This document shows, in pieces, positions 37,760 through 48,947 of a DNA stretch of 64,000 nt (position 1 is its first letter; every line of letters starts with the position of its first letter). The notes beneath the pieces are model-generated. The model worked only from the letters and a program-made list of their open reading frames with translations. It had not been told where the DNA came from and ran no database searches. The stretch is from Paramecium tetraurelia (lineage: Eukaryota; Ciliophora; Oligohymenophorea; Peniculida; Parameciidae): contig NW_001799100.1 of the NCBI RefSeq assembly GCF_000165425.1, positions 496,001 to 560,000 of the forward strand, in the 5' to 3' direction. A program made the position numbers and the translations under genes.

Positions 37760-38297
37760 TATATTTTATTTAAAATACAATTTCTCACACTCAATCTATG
37801 AAAGATCTTTCTATTATTAAATTCTTTTTTGTTTATAGGTAATTAATATTTTTGATCAGCAAATGGTTTCTAAAATATAAGTGTTACTGCAATTTAGAGT
37901 CTTTAACCTTTAATATAATATTTACTATAATGTTTAAAACTATAAAAAATTTAGGTGATCTAATTGAACTCCAAAATAATAGATTAAATGAAATGCAATA
38001 TTTCACAGGATTATTAAAGATTTAAAAAATAAATCTGTCAATACTTAATTTTGTTGAATAAAAATCTAATTATTAAAAAATGAAAAAAAGTTTAAATTTT
38101 TAATTGTTCAGTTAAATGCTGCTTATTTAATGAGAATATATAGCGTATTTAATGAGAATCAAAGAATTACTATTCTTTTTAATAGATTAGTTCGAATTTC
38201 ACAAACAAATTTAATTTTATTAGTAATTTCAGTTTATTTGCATTATATACATATTCTTATTAATCTATTTCAATATGCAATAAACGTAATTAAATAT
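37760..38297. other. intergenic spacer between MYB genes
   Basis: About 540 very AT-rich bases; no coding frame or RNA gene recognised. Confidence 0.5.
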
Positions 38298-39151
38298 ATG
38301 TTTTAAAATATCATTCACGACTCAATTTGTTCAGAGAAAGAGATATCTGAAGAGGATCTACACTCTCCGGCCACATTGGATTTGGAACCATTTTCTGATT
38401 TTGAATCCAATTTTCATTGTACCAAATTTTTCTTTATTTTACTAAATAGTGTCCTTTTTTACCGAGGAACCAGTCCTTAAATGCCAATCTGATGTTTCTA
38501 AGCTTGCATTGAAGATTAAAGAGGAAGACACTAATTCTAATCAGTAGAATTAGGAAATCAATAAAAGAAAATAGAAAATTTGGAATGATGAAGAGGATTA
38601 AAGATTAAAATATCTATTTAATTACTATCAAGGAAAATGGAATGAGATAGTTAAAAATATGCCTTAAAGAAATGCATCTTAATGTCAATAGAGGTGGAGA
38701 AGAATCAATCCGCCAAAAGAGGTAATATCTTTAATTTATTAATTCAATAGACAAAGCATATATGGAGCGAACAACAAGATGACCAATTAAAATTATTAGT
38801 TCATCAATTTGGCAGATAATGGATGAAAATAGCCAAAAGTAATTATTAATTGCATTCAATTTTATAGTCCTTGGAAACATCACAGGAAAACAGGCTCGTG
38901 ATCGTTACATTAATAAGCTAGATCAATCAATCAACAAAGAGCCATGGACTTATGAAGAGGACATGTTGGTTTTAGATTACTTCGTCAATCATGGACCCAA
39001 ATGGACAAAAATCTCTAATTTACTAGTTGGAAGACCTGTAATAATATTTCATTAAATATTCAAGGAAAACCATGTTAAGAATCGTTTCTATAGTTTCATT
39101 AAGAGAAATTACCTTGGTGAACAAAATCGATATCAAATTATTTATTCTTGA
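38298..39151 (+). CDS. second three-repeat MYB-like protein
   Basis: A 245-residue protein with three MYB/SANT repeats: KIWNDEEDQRLKYLFNYYQGKWNEIVKNMP..CQQRWRRINPP, HIWSEQQDDQLKLLVHQFGRQWMKIAK..GKQARDRYINKL, and EPWTYEEDMLVLDYFVNHGPKWTKISNLLVGR...KNRFYSFIKR. Introns: 38419-38449 (31 nt), 38722-38750 (29), 38839-38867 (29) and 39038-39064 (27). It is related to, but much diverged from, the preceding MYB gene, with different intron positions, so any duplication is old. Probably a transcription regulator. Confidence 0.88.
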
Positions 39152-39936
39152 ATTGCCTCTCAATTTCTCATCCTATGATAAGGAGGGGCTCCAATATTTA
39201 TTGAGTTATATTAGCTTAGCGTTATAACGTATAAACATTCTATTCTGTTTCCATTAAAGTGAAAGACATATCAAACTTCAATTTGATATAATTAAAATAA
39301 TTCAGTTTTTTCAAGTTAACTAATTCTAACAATAATTAAATTACAATCCAATAAGTAATAAATATATATAAATTATATTATTAATAATATTTAATAATTC
39401 ACTTAAAATCGTTAGCTTGTCTAAATATCCGCATTAATTAACCCCTGGCGACTTGTCTAGTTTAAAATCAACTTTTTAAAATTGAATTTTATACACTGAC
39501 CAATTTTACGATGTTATTGTGTTCTTGAGATTAAAGTTGCAGAAACTAATTGATATATCGATTGCAATTATAAGAATTACATACTGTTTTATTTTAGCGT
39601 TAAATCAAGTTGGAATTAAGGAAATAAAAAACTTAAGGATTTAGTTTGCATTCAATATAATAGTAATTAAGCATGCTGAAGGTTATAAAGAGTAACCAGA
39701 TTGGCGTTTAATGAGTTTTCAATAAGGAAAGAATTAATAGTGTAAAATATTAAAAAAACTAGGTGATTGCAATATAAATATTATAAAAATTATATACTTT
39801 AGAAAATATCTTTTTGAAATTATTTATTATAATATTTATTATAATTCATAATCATAAGTAATAGTGTTTCCTAATTTAATTGCATTATTAAATAGTGTAA
39901 AATGAATAAGATTTTAATAATTATTATAAAAATTGA
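39152..39936. other. long spacer, content unclear
   Basis: 785 bases without a convincing protein gene. Most is AT-rich, but a patch around 39410-39475 is less so (contains CCCCTGGCGACTTG) and could mark a short non-coding RNA or relic. I could not fold a tRNA or other known RNA there. Confidence 0.3.
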
Positions 39937-40334
39937 ATGGGTCCCATAAGATAGTTATAAGCGTTTGTGTGTGCCTAGACATTTTGGCCCTAGTTTATGA
40001 TTAGATGGTTTTAAGCTGAAAAAGGACCATTTACTATCTTTTTCTATTGTCCTTTAGCCAAGTGGGGAATATCTATAGCCAATATAAACGACATGATTAA
40101 GAAGCCTGTTGAGACAGTTAACCCTGTTTAGTAATCAGTCATAACATTAACCGGAACTCTTATTGCTAGGTATTAAATATGATTAATCAAATAGATGGTG
40201 TTGGGTTTTATCACCAAGATAGTATATGTTAGTGGTATGCAACTCGGTGATGGCATGTACAGGAATCATTCAATTATGGAGAAAACAGTAAATAATTGAA
40301 TTATCTTTTTAGTTAAGCTGGTCTCTTATTTTGA
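39937..40334 (+). CDS. MPC2: mitochondrial pyruvate carrier subunit MPC2
   Basis: A 115-residue protein (human MPC2 127). The family core is present: FTIFFYCPLAKWGISIANINDM, then NPVQQSVITLTGTLIAR and SPRQYMLVVCNSVMACTGIIQLWRK, matching the MPC2 pattern FWAPTFKWGISIAN...SRY...NWNLFSVN. Two or three membrane helices. MPC2 pairs with MPC1 in the mitochondrial inner membrane to import pyruvate. Introns 40170-40194 and 40288-40312 (25 nt each). It converges with the gene on the minus strand, with 80 bases between stop codons. Confidence 0.92.
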
Positions 40335-40414
40335 AATATTATAAGTATATTTCTAATATATAAATTATGAATAGAAGTATCTTTATATACATTAAGTATT
40401 TCAACTCCGAGTAG

Positions 40415-40774
40415 TCATCGATACATTCTTGGATCGATCCCATAAATTAGTACATGCCAATCTAACCACTTTTTAATAAATTCAAATATTTGTATACTTT
40501 AAATTGAAAGACCAAGTCCATATTATTAGTGTAAAAAGGATTGGCATTTTCTCTTCTTTCATCCCACATGAAGACAAACCAATAGCAACCAAACCTCTCT
40601 CGTAGTTTTCTTGATATAAATGATGCTTAATCCTTCATTGAGGATTGATACAAAGACTCAAAAAAGATAGCTCTTATTTCTTCAACCAGGAATACATTGA
40701 CTCTTGTTCCTTACTTGATTATCTTATGATCTAGAATTGAATGAAATTACTTCTAAGGGATCTTGGTATTACAT
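40415..40774 (-). CDS. divergent LC8-like dynein light chain
   Basis: A 95-residue protein (LC8 89). The best match is residues ~30-60: KDQASFISRKLRERFGCYWF, aligning with the LC8 helix KDIAAFIKKEFDKKYNPTW. The following strands are diverged (DLVFQFKWLDWHVLIYG). Introns: 40731-40750 (20 nt, among the shortest here), 40673-40695 (23) and 40469-40497 (29). All three are needed and give a length multiple of three. Start is the only ATG giving this frame. LC8 proteins are dimeric hubs in dyneins and radial spokes; whether the binding groove survives is unclear. Confidence 0.5.
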
Positions 40775-40903
40775 ATTAGTTGTTAATTTATTTTAAATAA
40801 CTCACATTACAGATAACTCAGATTTCAAGTCTATTGGATTTCAGAAAAGACAAAATGATAGGTGATTTTTGTAATTATACTTGTACTTAGATAAATAAAT
40901 GAA

Positions 40904-42353
40904 TCATTCCTAGTGGCCAGTCCTTTTAATCTAAGATTATGATCCAGTTGGCCCAGTAACAGTTAAAGTATTACCAGCCCTTGAGGTAACAGTTCTTTGG
41001 GTGACAACAACTTCCTAGATATGAAAATGAGATATACTCTCTTTGATCCACTCTTCCTAAGGGATTCTAATTCTGCTTAACACATAGTCAATTCTTCCTA
41101 ACACTTATTGTACTCGTGGTTTGTTTTAATGAACTTAGACTTCCAAACTTCAACTTCCTATGAGAGATAGGTGACTTTCTCCTAAATAACAGTAGTTCCT
41201 TAGGATTCTAATTCGGTATATCTCATTCTCCATTCATTTAATTCGGCATCTTTGTTTCTGATTTATATTTGCAGCCTCTCAATATCAGTAGAGATTAAAG
41301 CTAATTTATTCTAACAAAAATCAATAGATTGTTACTTCATAATCTCTTATTTACATAATGAGTTCATTATTTTTAGTGTAGGATTCCTACTCAATAAGTG
41401 CGCATTTGTTTTTCCAATTCTAGATATCCTGATTCGCTTATTATAACAATCTTTCGAGTCTGGAGTTTTCATCTTTAGATTATCTCAATTGATTTTCTAA
41501 ATCTCTCAACTAACTTGTATCCTGAGCATTCGTTTATAATTTTGATATTTGTAATCTTAGTTATTAGATTTCAGCATCTCTATTTGATAATAATTGTTTG
41601 AGTCTATCGTTTTCTTATTGTGATTAACTTAATTGAATTTCTAGATCCGAAATTTATCTCCTTAATCCTGCAATCTAATCTTCCAATTAAGTTCTCATGG
41701 CATAGAATTCAGCTTGTAATGAAGCAGAATCAGCAGCATTGGCACTATGTAAGTTTACATCTCCTCTTAGGGAATCCAATTATTGCTCATAGCTATTTCG
41801 CATTTGCATCATTTAATTTTTAAGTTGATCATTTTCTCTACGCAATTGTAATAATTGAGCTTCTAATTATTCAATTCTTGTGTTATCTGTGACAACTTTG
41901 ACTACTTCTTTTTCGACAACTTTGGCTTCCTTTCTTCTCTCCAAATCAGCAATAATTGACTAAAGATATTCACATTCCAATCTCCAGGGAGTTTCGATTT
42001 CCTCCTTTGAAACAACTACAATGTTCATGCACAGTGGTGGTGCTTGTTGACAATTTTGTTAAACACTATAGGTGCCAGGATAAGAGACTTAAGGGATTGA
42101 GATATTTTATCTTAAAACCTATTGACTTTAGATTCTGGGAGGAGGTAATTGTTGAGTCTATAGAATTTGAGCTTCCTCTTGAGTTCTCATTCTCTATGAT
42201 GAATATTCAATCGCTGGTTACTAACATTAAATTAGAATCAGATACTTGAGTGACGATTTGTCTGGTTTGAGAATTCACTAATCTCATGCCTTCCTCTCTG
42301 CCATTTAATAATTTTATTTTACCATCATCACTAACAAAAATTTCTTGACTCAT
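40904..42353 (-). CDS. coiled-coil cytoskeletal-type protein
   Basis: A 458-residue protein. A non-coiled N-terminus (MSQEIFVSDDGKIKLLNGREEG, then a Gln/Pro-rich stretch) is followed by a short segment IETPWRLECEYLQSIIADLERR and EKEVVKVV, and then ~270 residues of almost continuous coiled coil (RIEQLEAQLLQLRRENDQL...). A short tail has EVVVTQRTVTSRAGNTLTV. Introns: 42221-42245, 41311-41335 (25 nt) and 41015-41037 (23 nt). The layout resembles cortical filament or rootlet proteins of ciliates, but I cannot assign a family. It is divergent from the scramblase gene, with 93 bases between starts. Confidence 0.8.
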
Positions 42354-42446
42354 CTATCTTTAATTTAATTTTAATTTATTTTCCACTTTTAATCAACAGC
42401 ATATATTAAAATTATAAACTATTAATCAATTAATTATTTAATTATA
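42354..42446. promoter_or_regulatory. 93-base divergent spacer
   Basis: Short AT-only-like spacer between the outward-facing coiled-coil and scramblase genes; must contain both promoters. Confidence 0.4.
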
Positions 42447-43379
42447 ATGCAAGTCTAATACGGGGCAGTACCAAATCCTCAAGCATTGGGAAATGCAATC
42501 GGAAATGCTATAGCAGGACAATTGCAATAATATGGGGCCTAGTTTTTCACTGCAGATGTAAAGAGAGTAACTAATATTAGCCGTTTGCCGGGGTAAATTA
42601 TATGTTAATCGATTAAAAACCAGAGTAAATCAATGATCTTAATTTAGTTGCATTGAATGTATATGTCCTTGCCTTGGGGAAAAGAAGAATAGTTATTAGA
42701 TTTCAGTGTCTGAATAGACGGGACTCCTTGCTCAATAGTAACTTGGGATTATAAAGGAGGAATCCGAATGTGCTTAAAGGTTCTTTTGTCAATGTTGGAG
42801 AGCTTTGGATCTATTATTTATTAACAATTAGAATCAAATCCTATTCAAGGCACAAAGTAAGACAACTTACTTATTTTAGGAATTTACAAAGTTCCTTCAG
42901 TTTTATGTTTGCCATGTGAGAGACCAGAGATGGTTGTGTCTCGTGACTCTGAAGTGATAGGATACCTCAAGTAACCGTTCATGTGTTGCGGTCGATCAGA
43001 GTAATTAATCAGATATATATCAAGATGTCCATTGCCAATTCTCGAAGAAATTGATATTTGTGATCCTTCAGGCAACACAAGGTATTTCATTTCTGGAGAG
43101 TTTGTTCAATGTGGTTGTGTTACTAGGATGTGTGCCATACCAAGATGCATGGGTCCTTGTTAATACATTGACTATGACATTTATAACCCTATGAAGCAGA
43201 AAGTCGGGAGAATTAGAAATATTTTTAATGGGTGTGCTTTAGAATATTGTAGCAAGGCTGATAAATTTTTGGTGGAATTCCCTCCTCAATGCACTTCTCA
43301 AGACAAATGCCTGATTCTTTTTGCTGCTATCACAATAGATTACGATAACTTTGAATATACATTTTGCAATTTGCCTTGA
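42447..43379 (+). CDS. phospholipid scramblase family protein
   Basis: A 286-residue protein. After a Gly/Gln-rich N-terminus comes the scramblase fold: NSYQISVSEQTGLLAQ, the Cys-rich FCQCWRALDLLF, CLPCERPEMVVSR, FMCCGRSEQLIRY, and the C-terminal KVGRIRNIFNGCALEYCSKADKFLVEFP followed by the hydrophobic KCLILFAAITIDYDNFEY. Introns: 42558-42580 (23 nt), 42659-42684 (26, ends AAAAG) and 42857-42879 (23). Scramblases move lipids between leaflets in a Ca-dependent way, although family members also act otherwise. The Cys clusters could be palmitoylated. Confidence 0.88.
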
Positions 43380-43390
43380 AATTATAAATA

Positions 43391-45277
43391 ATGTTTATTG
43401 AATAATATCAAGAAACTATCAATCAATAGTTAAAGCTATGCAAAGTTGTCCCAATCACTCTAAATCCAAAAAATGTGCTGAGATCTATACTTGCAGCCGA
43501 AGACAAATTGGCTGACGAACAACTCTATTTAAATTAATGTAAAAAATAGGAATTGATTATCAACAATATGAATGAGGAAAATGCTGAGGTAATTTTGAAA
43601 CTTTGTTCATTAATTAAATTGTCATTAGATAAACACAAAGTTGCCAGCAAAGACGAACTTTAGGAAATAGTTTTGAATCAAATAAAAACAGACTCTGTAA
43701 ATTGGCCATAATTTAAATAACCAAGATGGCCTGAATATTTAGAATATTTTAGCAATCTAAGCAAAAGCCTTATCAATCATTCATATAAACTGATTGAAAG
43801 TATTGTTTTAGATTTAACTACTAAACCTTTTGAATGTTCAGAATTTCATTAATACATGACAGATAAATTAGAATAAACTATGTCTGTTTTAGCAGTTGAA
43901 ATGAGTGATTTCGTAAGAGTGCCTAATAGCAATGTCTTATACATGGAGTTGAAGAAATACTTTAACTCAATAATACAAAACATTCATTTATATATCAACA
44001 GAACATCCTTGTTTTGTAATACTTAGATGGAATTCCTTAATGAAACACTCACCAAATATCACACCTTGGCCAATGTTAGAACATATCAGGTATTGTAAAC
44101 TGAAACATCATAATACATCATATCCTAATGTCACATTTCACTCAAAGAAATGCTCTTTTACAGAATTGAATTCTTAATTTTTGAAAAAGATTTAGTCAAA
44201 TCTATCATTCGACATTTCTATGAGTACAATAAATTGAATCTCGGTGTATATTAGATGTCTACCTTAACATAGACATTCTAGGATGCAATCCATATGCATT
44301 AACTATTAGATGAAAATTAGAGTGTCTAAATAAATTTAGATTCAAAATTATTTGACCAAGATGGTGATTGTCTAAAATATAAAACTTGGTTGTATTAAAA
44401 AAAGTCAATACAATCCTAATAGATGTTGACAGGTTCTTCTGTTGTAGGAGGATCTATTGGAGCTGGCTTAGGATGTTTAATTGTGGATAGTGTTGATCCA
44501 AAAATTCCATGGGAGGAAAAACTGAAAAGGGCTGGATTCAGTTCTGTTGCAACTGGTATTGTAGGAGCAGCTATGCGTATACCTGTGATTGGAACCATAT
44601 TGTCATAAGCTTTATTGTTTTATGCAATTAAATTGACAGCTAATAATAAGGTAATTGATAAAAATGAAAAAATGAAGAATTTAGCCCATATTGGAGTTTA
44701 AAGTTCAGTTGGTATAGGTTCAGCTGTAGCTGGTTAAATCTTAATTCCAGTTCCAGTCTTAGGGGCAATCATAGGGGGAACTGTTGGAGGTGTTGCTATG
44801 AGTTTGTATAGTAAGTTTTTTGTACCCAAAACTAAACAATCAATTAAAGTTATGATTAATGAGTTGATAGATAGATAACTTGATGATGGGTTATTTGTGT
44901 ATGATGAGTAGGTAATCAAAATCATGAGAATTAATCAATAACATTATTTTGGTGGTAAACCTTAGAAATTCACTGATTCTTAATGGTTGACTATTTTAAT
45001 GGTTTATTTGGTTAATGAAGTTCATTATTTGTCAAATATACAAGGATTGGAGAAAATTAAGGAACTTTAAGAGTAAATGAAAAAAAAACCTAGTGATGAG
45101 GTCAAATATGTTAAGTAAATTAATGATATTGATGATGATTTAGAACAGCAAGAGCTAATCAGTGTCAAATTAGAAAGATCTAGAAATTACATCTAACAAT
45201 AAGATATTAATACTTTACAAATTGCTTCTTAAATAGGAGAATTTATAAATGGAATGATAGCTAATTTTAAATTATGA
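43391..45277 (+). CDS. unrecognised protein with two glycine-rich hydrophobic segments
   Basis: A 628-residue intronless frame starting 11 bases after the scramblase stop. Residues 1-340 are mostly helical, charged sequence. At ~342-400 there is SSVVGGSIGAGLGCLIVDSV...AGFSSVATGIVGAAMRIPVIGTIL and at ~437-480 SSVGIGSAVAGQILIPVPVLG and IIGGTVGGVAMSLYSKFF. These Gly-x(3)-Gly segments look like membrane-inserting hairpins. The rest (~480-628) is charged with a coiled-coil-like stretch. I recognise no family. It may be a peripheral or membrane-bound protein. Confidence 0.75.
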
Positions 45278-45295
45278 ATTAAATTAATTATAATA

Positions 45296-47499
45296 TCAAA
45301 TTAGCTGGCAGCATGCACTTTCCCCCTCTTTTGTTCCTTTTACAATTGATAAAATGTAATCATTCATTGATGAAGTCAAAAATCTAGCAACTAAAAAATA
45401 TTTGCTATAAGTATCTCGAATTTATTTGATCTCAAATAAGTTTCTTAAATATCTTTTTAAAGAAGGAAATGGTGTAAAGTCAAAATCTACAAGAAATAAG
45501 CCAGAGATTTCTCCAATAAATCTATTGTTATTAAAATATATTACGTCAAATCTGCTATTGTTGGGGTTTTGGATCCCATAATGTACTTATAATGTCCTCC
45601 TCCTAAGAAAGTGTCTATAAAAAATTGAAGCGATTCGTTTAACTCTCTAATTCGTTCTTCTTTGTTGTTTGGAATTGGTTTTTTGAAGAATTTTGGACCA
45701 AAAAAGAAATCCATTGTATAAATAGTCAATGATTTGAAGCCTGTATGATGAAAATCTAAAAAGGAATCAATTTTGCTTCTCAATGGGTAATTCGGATAGA
45801 ATTCCGTCAAATTAAATTGAATACAAATAAATTTCATTATAGCATGGCTTTCAAATAAGCTGAAGTTGCCAAAGGTGATAGCAGGAAGAGTTTAGTTCGG
45901 ATTGATATTTGTATAGGGAGGTCTTGTATTCTCTCCTCCTTTTAAATCAATATCCTTTTCAGTGTATGTAATTTACGCCAATTTCAATAATGATTTTACA
46001 GCTTTAGAAGGCGGAGATACAAAATTAAAATATAAGGTTAATTTATCCTTGGGTCTTATTTATTCTGACATTTAAGTAATTTGAAGAGCAAATTTTCCTA
46101 TTTTCTAACTCTACAAAAGTTGGAAGTATTCTCTATGAGACTTTTTCATTTCAGGCATTTAAAATACCCTCTAGACATAAGTATCCAAACCCAAAATATG
46201 TTCAAAAGGGAAGTCTGTAATTAAGAGCTAGGCTATATCGCAGCAAGCCTTAATGTCTGCCAAAGTTGGAATAGGAGATCCATTTATGTATGCCCAGTTG
46301 CCTTTGTTTAGAAATACCTTAACGAAGAATTCCAGAGTGGCCTTGACATCTTTTAATTATTAATCTTTATTTGAAGGTATTGGTAATTTCATAACTGCTG
46401 GGCCAAGGAAACAGGAGAAGGCATATTTGGTAAGTGAGGACATCTCAGTTAGATGAAAGTCCATATATAAGTCCACTTGTGCTTTGGCTTTTAAATTAAA
46501 GGGATAGAGATTGGATAATTTAAATTTTTGAGCGATGTACTTCATTATAGCACCACTTTCAAATAAGCATAGGTTTCCGTCTTAGATTGCTGGGAGAGAT
46601 TCATTAGGATTGATTGCTTAGTATTCGGGAGTTTTATTTTATCCTTTCTAAATATAGATGATTTTCTCATTGTATTCGACTCCACTGTATAATAATGTAG
46701 TTCTAGCAGCTCTGGAGGGAGAGGAGAAAGGATGATGATAGAGGTTGATTTGCCAATTTTATCTTTTGTCAATTCCACTAATGATATAAGATATTGAATC
46801 ATTGGGTTTCGTATTTTTAATCATTTCTAAATATTCTGCATAGGCCTCTCTTATTTCTGGTAAGGAGAACATCTCCTGCAAATAGTCTCTAATTTTTGGA
46901 AATTGATTGAAATCCAAGCCAGTTAATAAAAGTTGGGTCAAATCAGCTATGCATCTTTGATATGATATTATAAATACTTCAAATCAGCAATTGTTATTGA
47001 GGGTTGATTTTGTATGTATCTTCCCTTCAAGAAAATGGATTCAAAGAATTGAAGTGTATCTATTGTATCCTGATACATTTATTCTTTATTTTGCGGCACA
47101 GGTTTCTTCCTTAACATGGGAAATAAGAAACACTAATTCGTGTATGTTCCTATTGCATCTAGTCCCGTTTGACTCCAATCGAGATAGCAATCAACTCTAG
47201 CTCTGTTTTGGATATCCTTATAATTTAGTAATTTCTAATACTTTTGGATAAAATTATGTTAACTCTTTTTTTATGGCTATATATTTTAGTATTGCATGGC
47301 TTTCAAAAAGCTTTAATTCTCCATCCACTAGAGCTGGCAAAGATTAGTTAGGATTGATATATTAATATTCAGGAGTTTTATGCTCTCCTTTCATTAAATC
47401 CACTACTTTGCCTTAAAATACAACCTTCGATAATAAAAGTAATGAACGAACTGCTCTTGAAGGTGGAGATTAGGGAGAAAAATAAAATATTAAAGACAT
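45296..47499 (-). CDS. three fused theta-like glutathione S-transferase domains
   Basis: A 710-residue protein with three GST units in one frame. Unit 1 starts MSLIFYFSPQSPPSRAVRSLL, with KTPEYQYINPNQSLPALVDG and LFESHAILKYIA. Unit 2: INLYHHPFSSPSRAARTTLLY, INPNESLPAIQDG, LFESGAIMKYIA. Unit 3: LTLYFNFVSPPSKAVKSLLKL, INPNQTLPAITFGNF, LFESHAIMKFIC. Each has the thioredoxin-like N-half with Ser/Pro-Ser active-site context, cis-Pro (SLPA) and ES-x-AI, then the all-helical C-half. No TGA exists between units. Introns: 47217-47241 (25 nt), 46955-46977 (23) and 45522-45544 (23). GSTs conjugate glutathione to electrophiles. Single GSTs are ~220 residues, so this is a triplicated fusion. Confidence 0.9.
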
Positions 47500-47669
47500 A
47501 ATTAATGTTTACCTCCGTAAACATCATCGCTTCGATTAATTTACATTGGAATTTAGAACATCCATAAAGATTCAATAAAATAATTGTTAATAATACATTA
47601 GTATATATTTATTTATAAATGAATTAAATAAATTCATAAATTTTCACACATTCCATTTCAGAATCCATA

Positions 47670-48169
47670 TCATATTTTTTTTTTGATTAATTAATCGTGT
47701 TTCTCTAACATAACAACCTCATCTGATTCTACTTGATCTAAAACACAAGTTCCACCCAATCCCATATTTCTTGTATCCAATCCACAAAATACAAAATATC
47801 CGTATTTGAAATTCATTTAAGCAAAAGAGAAATGAAATTAGTAATAGTAAGTATTCATGAGAAAAATAGAATCCAAAGCATCAATAAAGATGGACAATAA
47901 TTGAAGTTAAAATAAAATTCATAAATGTCATATTTTTTGTGATTGTAAACACTATTATAAATGAAGTGGAACAATTAAATTGTAATCACACCTATACGCC
48001 TCCTATCTAACCCAAAAGAATTTCAATTAAGTGCAAAAGGTGGATAACTATCTTTTTGGATGATGTGATTTTAGGACTTAAGATTTTTGGATAATTCCAT
48101 TGATTTTTGTTTTACACATTGTCCATTGAATGATTTTATACAATAATCGATTGGATTCGAAATACCCAT
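47670..48169 (-). pseudogene. possible broken gene
   Basis: From an ATG at 48169 coding-like sequence runs MGISNPIDYCIKSFNGQC...YPPFALN, hits TGA, then continues in the same frame (NSFGLDRRRIGVITIQLFHF...KKYDIYEFYFNFN). It then appears to shift frame (LSIFIDALDSIFLMNTYYYQFHFSFAQMNFKYGYFVFCGLD) to a final TGA at 47670. No AG dinucleotide lies in the stretch around the shift, so an intron cannot repair it. The ATG is only two bases after the previous gene's stop. Family unknown; could instead be several unrelated short frames. Confidence 0.3.
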
Positions 48170-48171
48170 AT

Positions 48172-48889
48172 TCAATTAAATTATTTGAATTCATCAATCA
48201 ATTATAATTATAATTCTCTCAATTCATTCACTCTCTGTTGATTGTCTTAGATCTCTGTTTTCAATCTTTCGTTCTCTTCTATGATTGTATTATAATCAGA
48301 TTGTAAGCCCTCCTGTTCTAATTACAATTACTGTAATTAACTTAATAATTCTTCATGGGAATGCTACTCAATCTAATGTTACAAATGAGTGACTTTATCT
48401 GCATAATAGTCGATCTCATCAATGTACTCATCAATAATTTGGTTTGGTTCGATTGTTGATTATTAATTAGTTATTTTTTATTCTTTGGTTGTATTGATAT
48501 TAATATTTTAATTTGATCTCCTACCCTTATTTTAAACTGTGCTACAATTATTAACAGATTTTTTTTAAGATTAAGTTGCTGATTGCTTACTTTTCTTTTC
48601 ATTGCAATATTTATTATATAAGGTATTGAAGGTATCATCTGAATATTTTTATGAATGATTTTTAGTTATTTCCTAATAGACCATCTTTAATAGCTCGTAT
48701 TTTCTAATAATCTATTCCATATTTGAGATATTCATATTTGTAATCTAATAATGTATTTTTTATAGATACTGCCAATCTTTCTAAGTAAAACAATTCAATC
48801 TCTTTAGCATGTTATTTTTCGTATTTTTGTAGATCTTGAGTCCAATAATCAATTTATTTTAACAATTCGAATTTAGCTTCGTTAATCAT
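48172..48889 (-). CDS. coiled-coil protein, unrecognised
   Basis: A 230-residue protein: N-terminal charged helix (MINEAKFELLKQIDYWTQDL), a Ser/Asn/Lys-rich middle and a C-terminal coiled coil (QIEQHSHEELLSQLQQLQLEQEG...IQDNQQRVNELRELQ). One 25-nt intron at 48745-48769. Function unknown; probably structural. Start codons of this gene and the Kelch gene are 58 bases apart. Confidence 0.75.
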
Positions 48890-48947
48890 ATAAATTTATA
48901 ATAAAATTAAATAATATTTGTTATTTATATATAAAATTAGATTCAAA

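Noticed and set aside
46071-46071. Separate single GST gene starting at this ATG
   Set aside because: The upstream GST unit has no TGA and runs in frame through it, so a fusion is the simpler reading.
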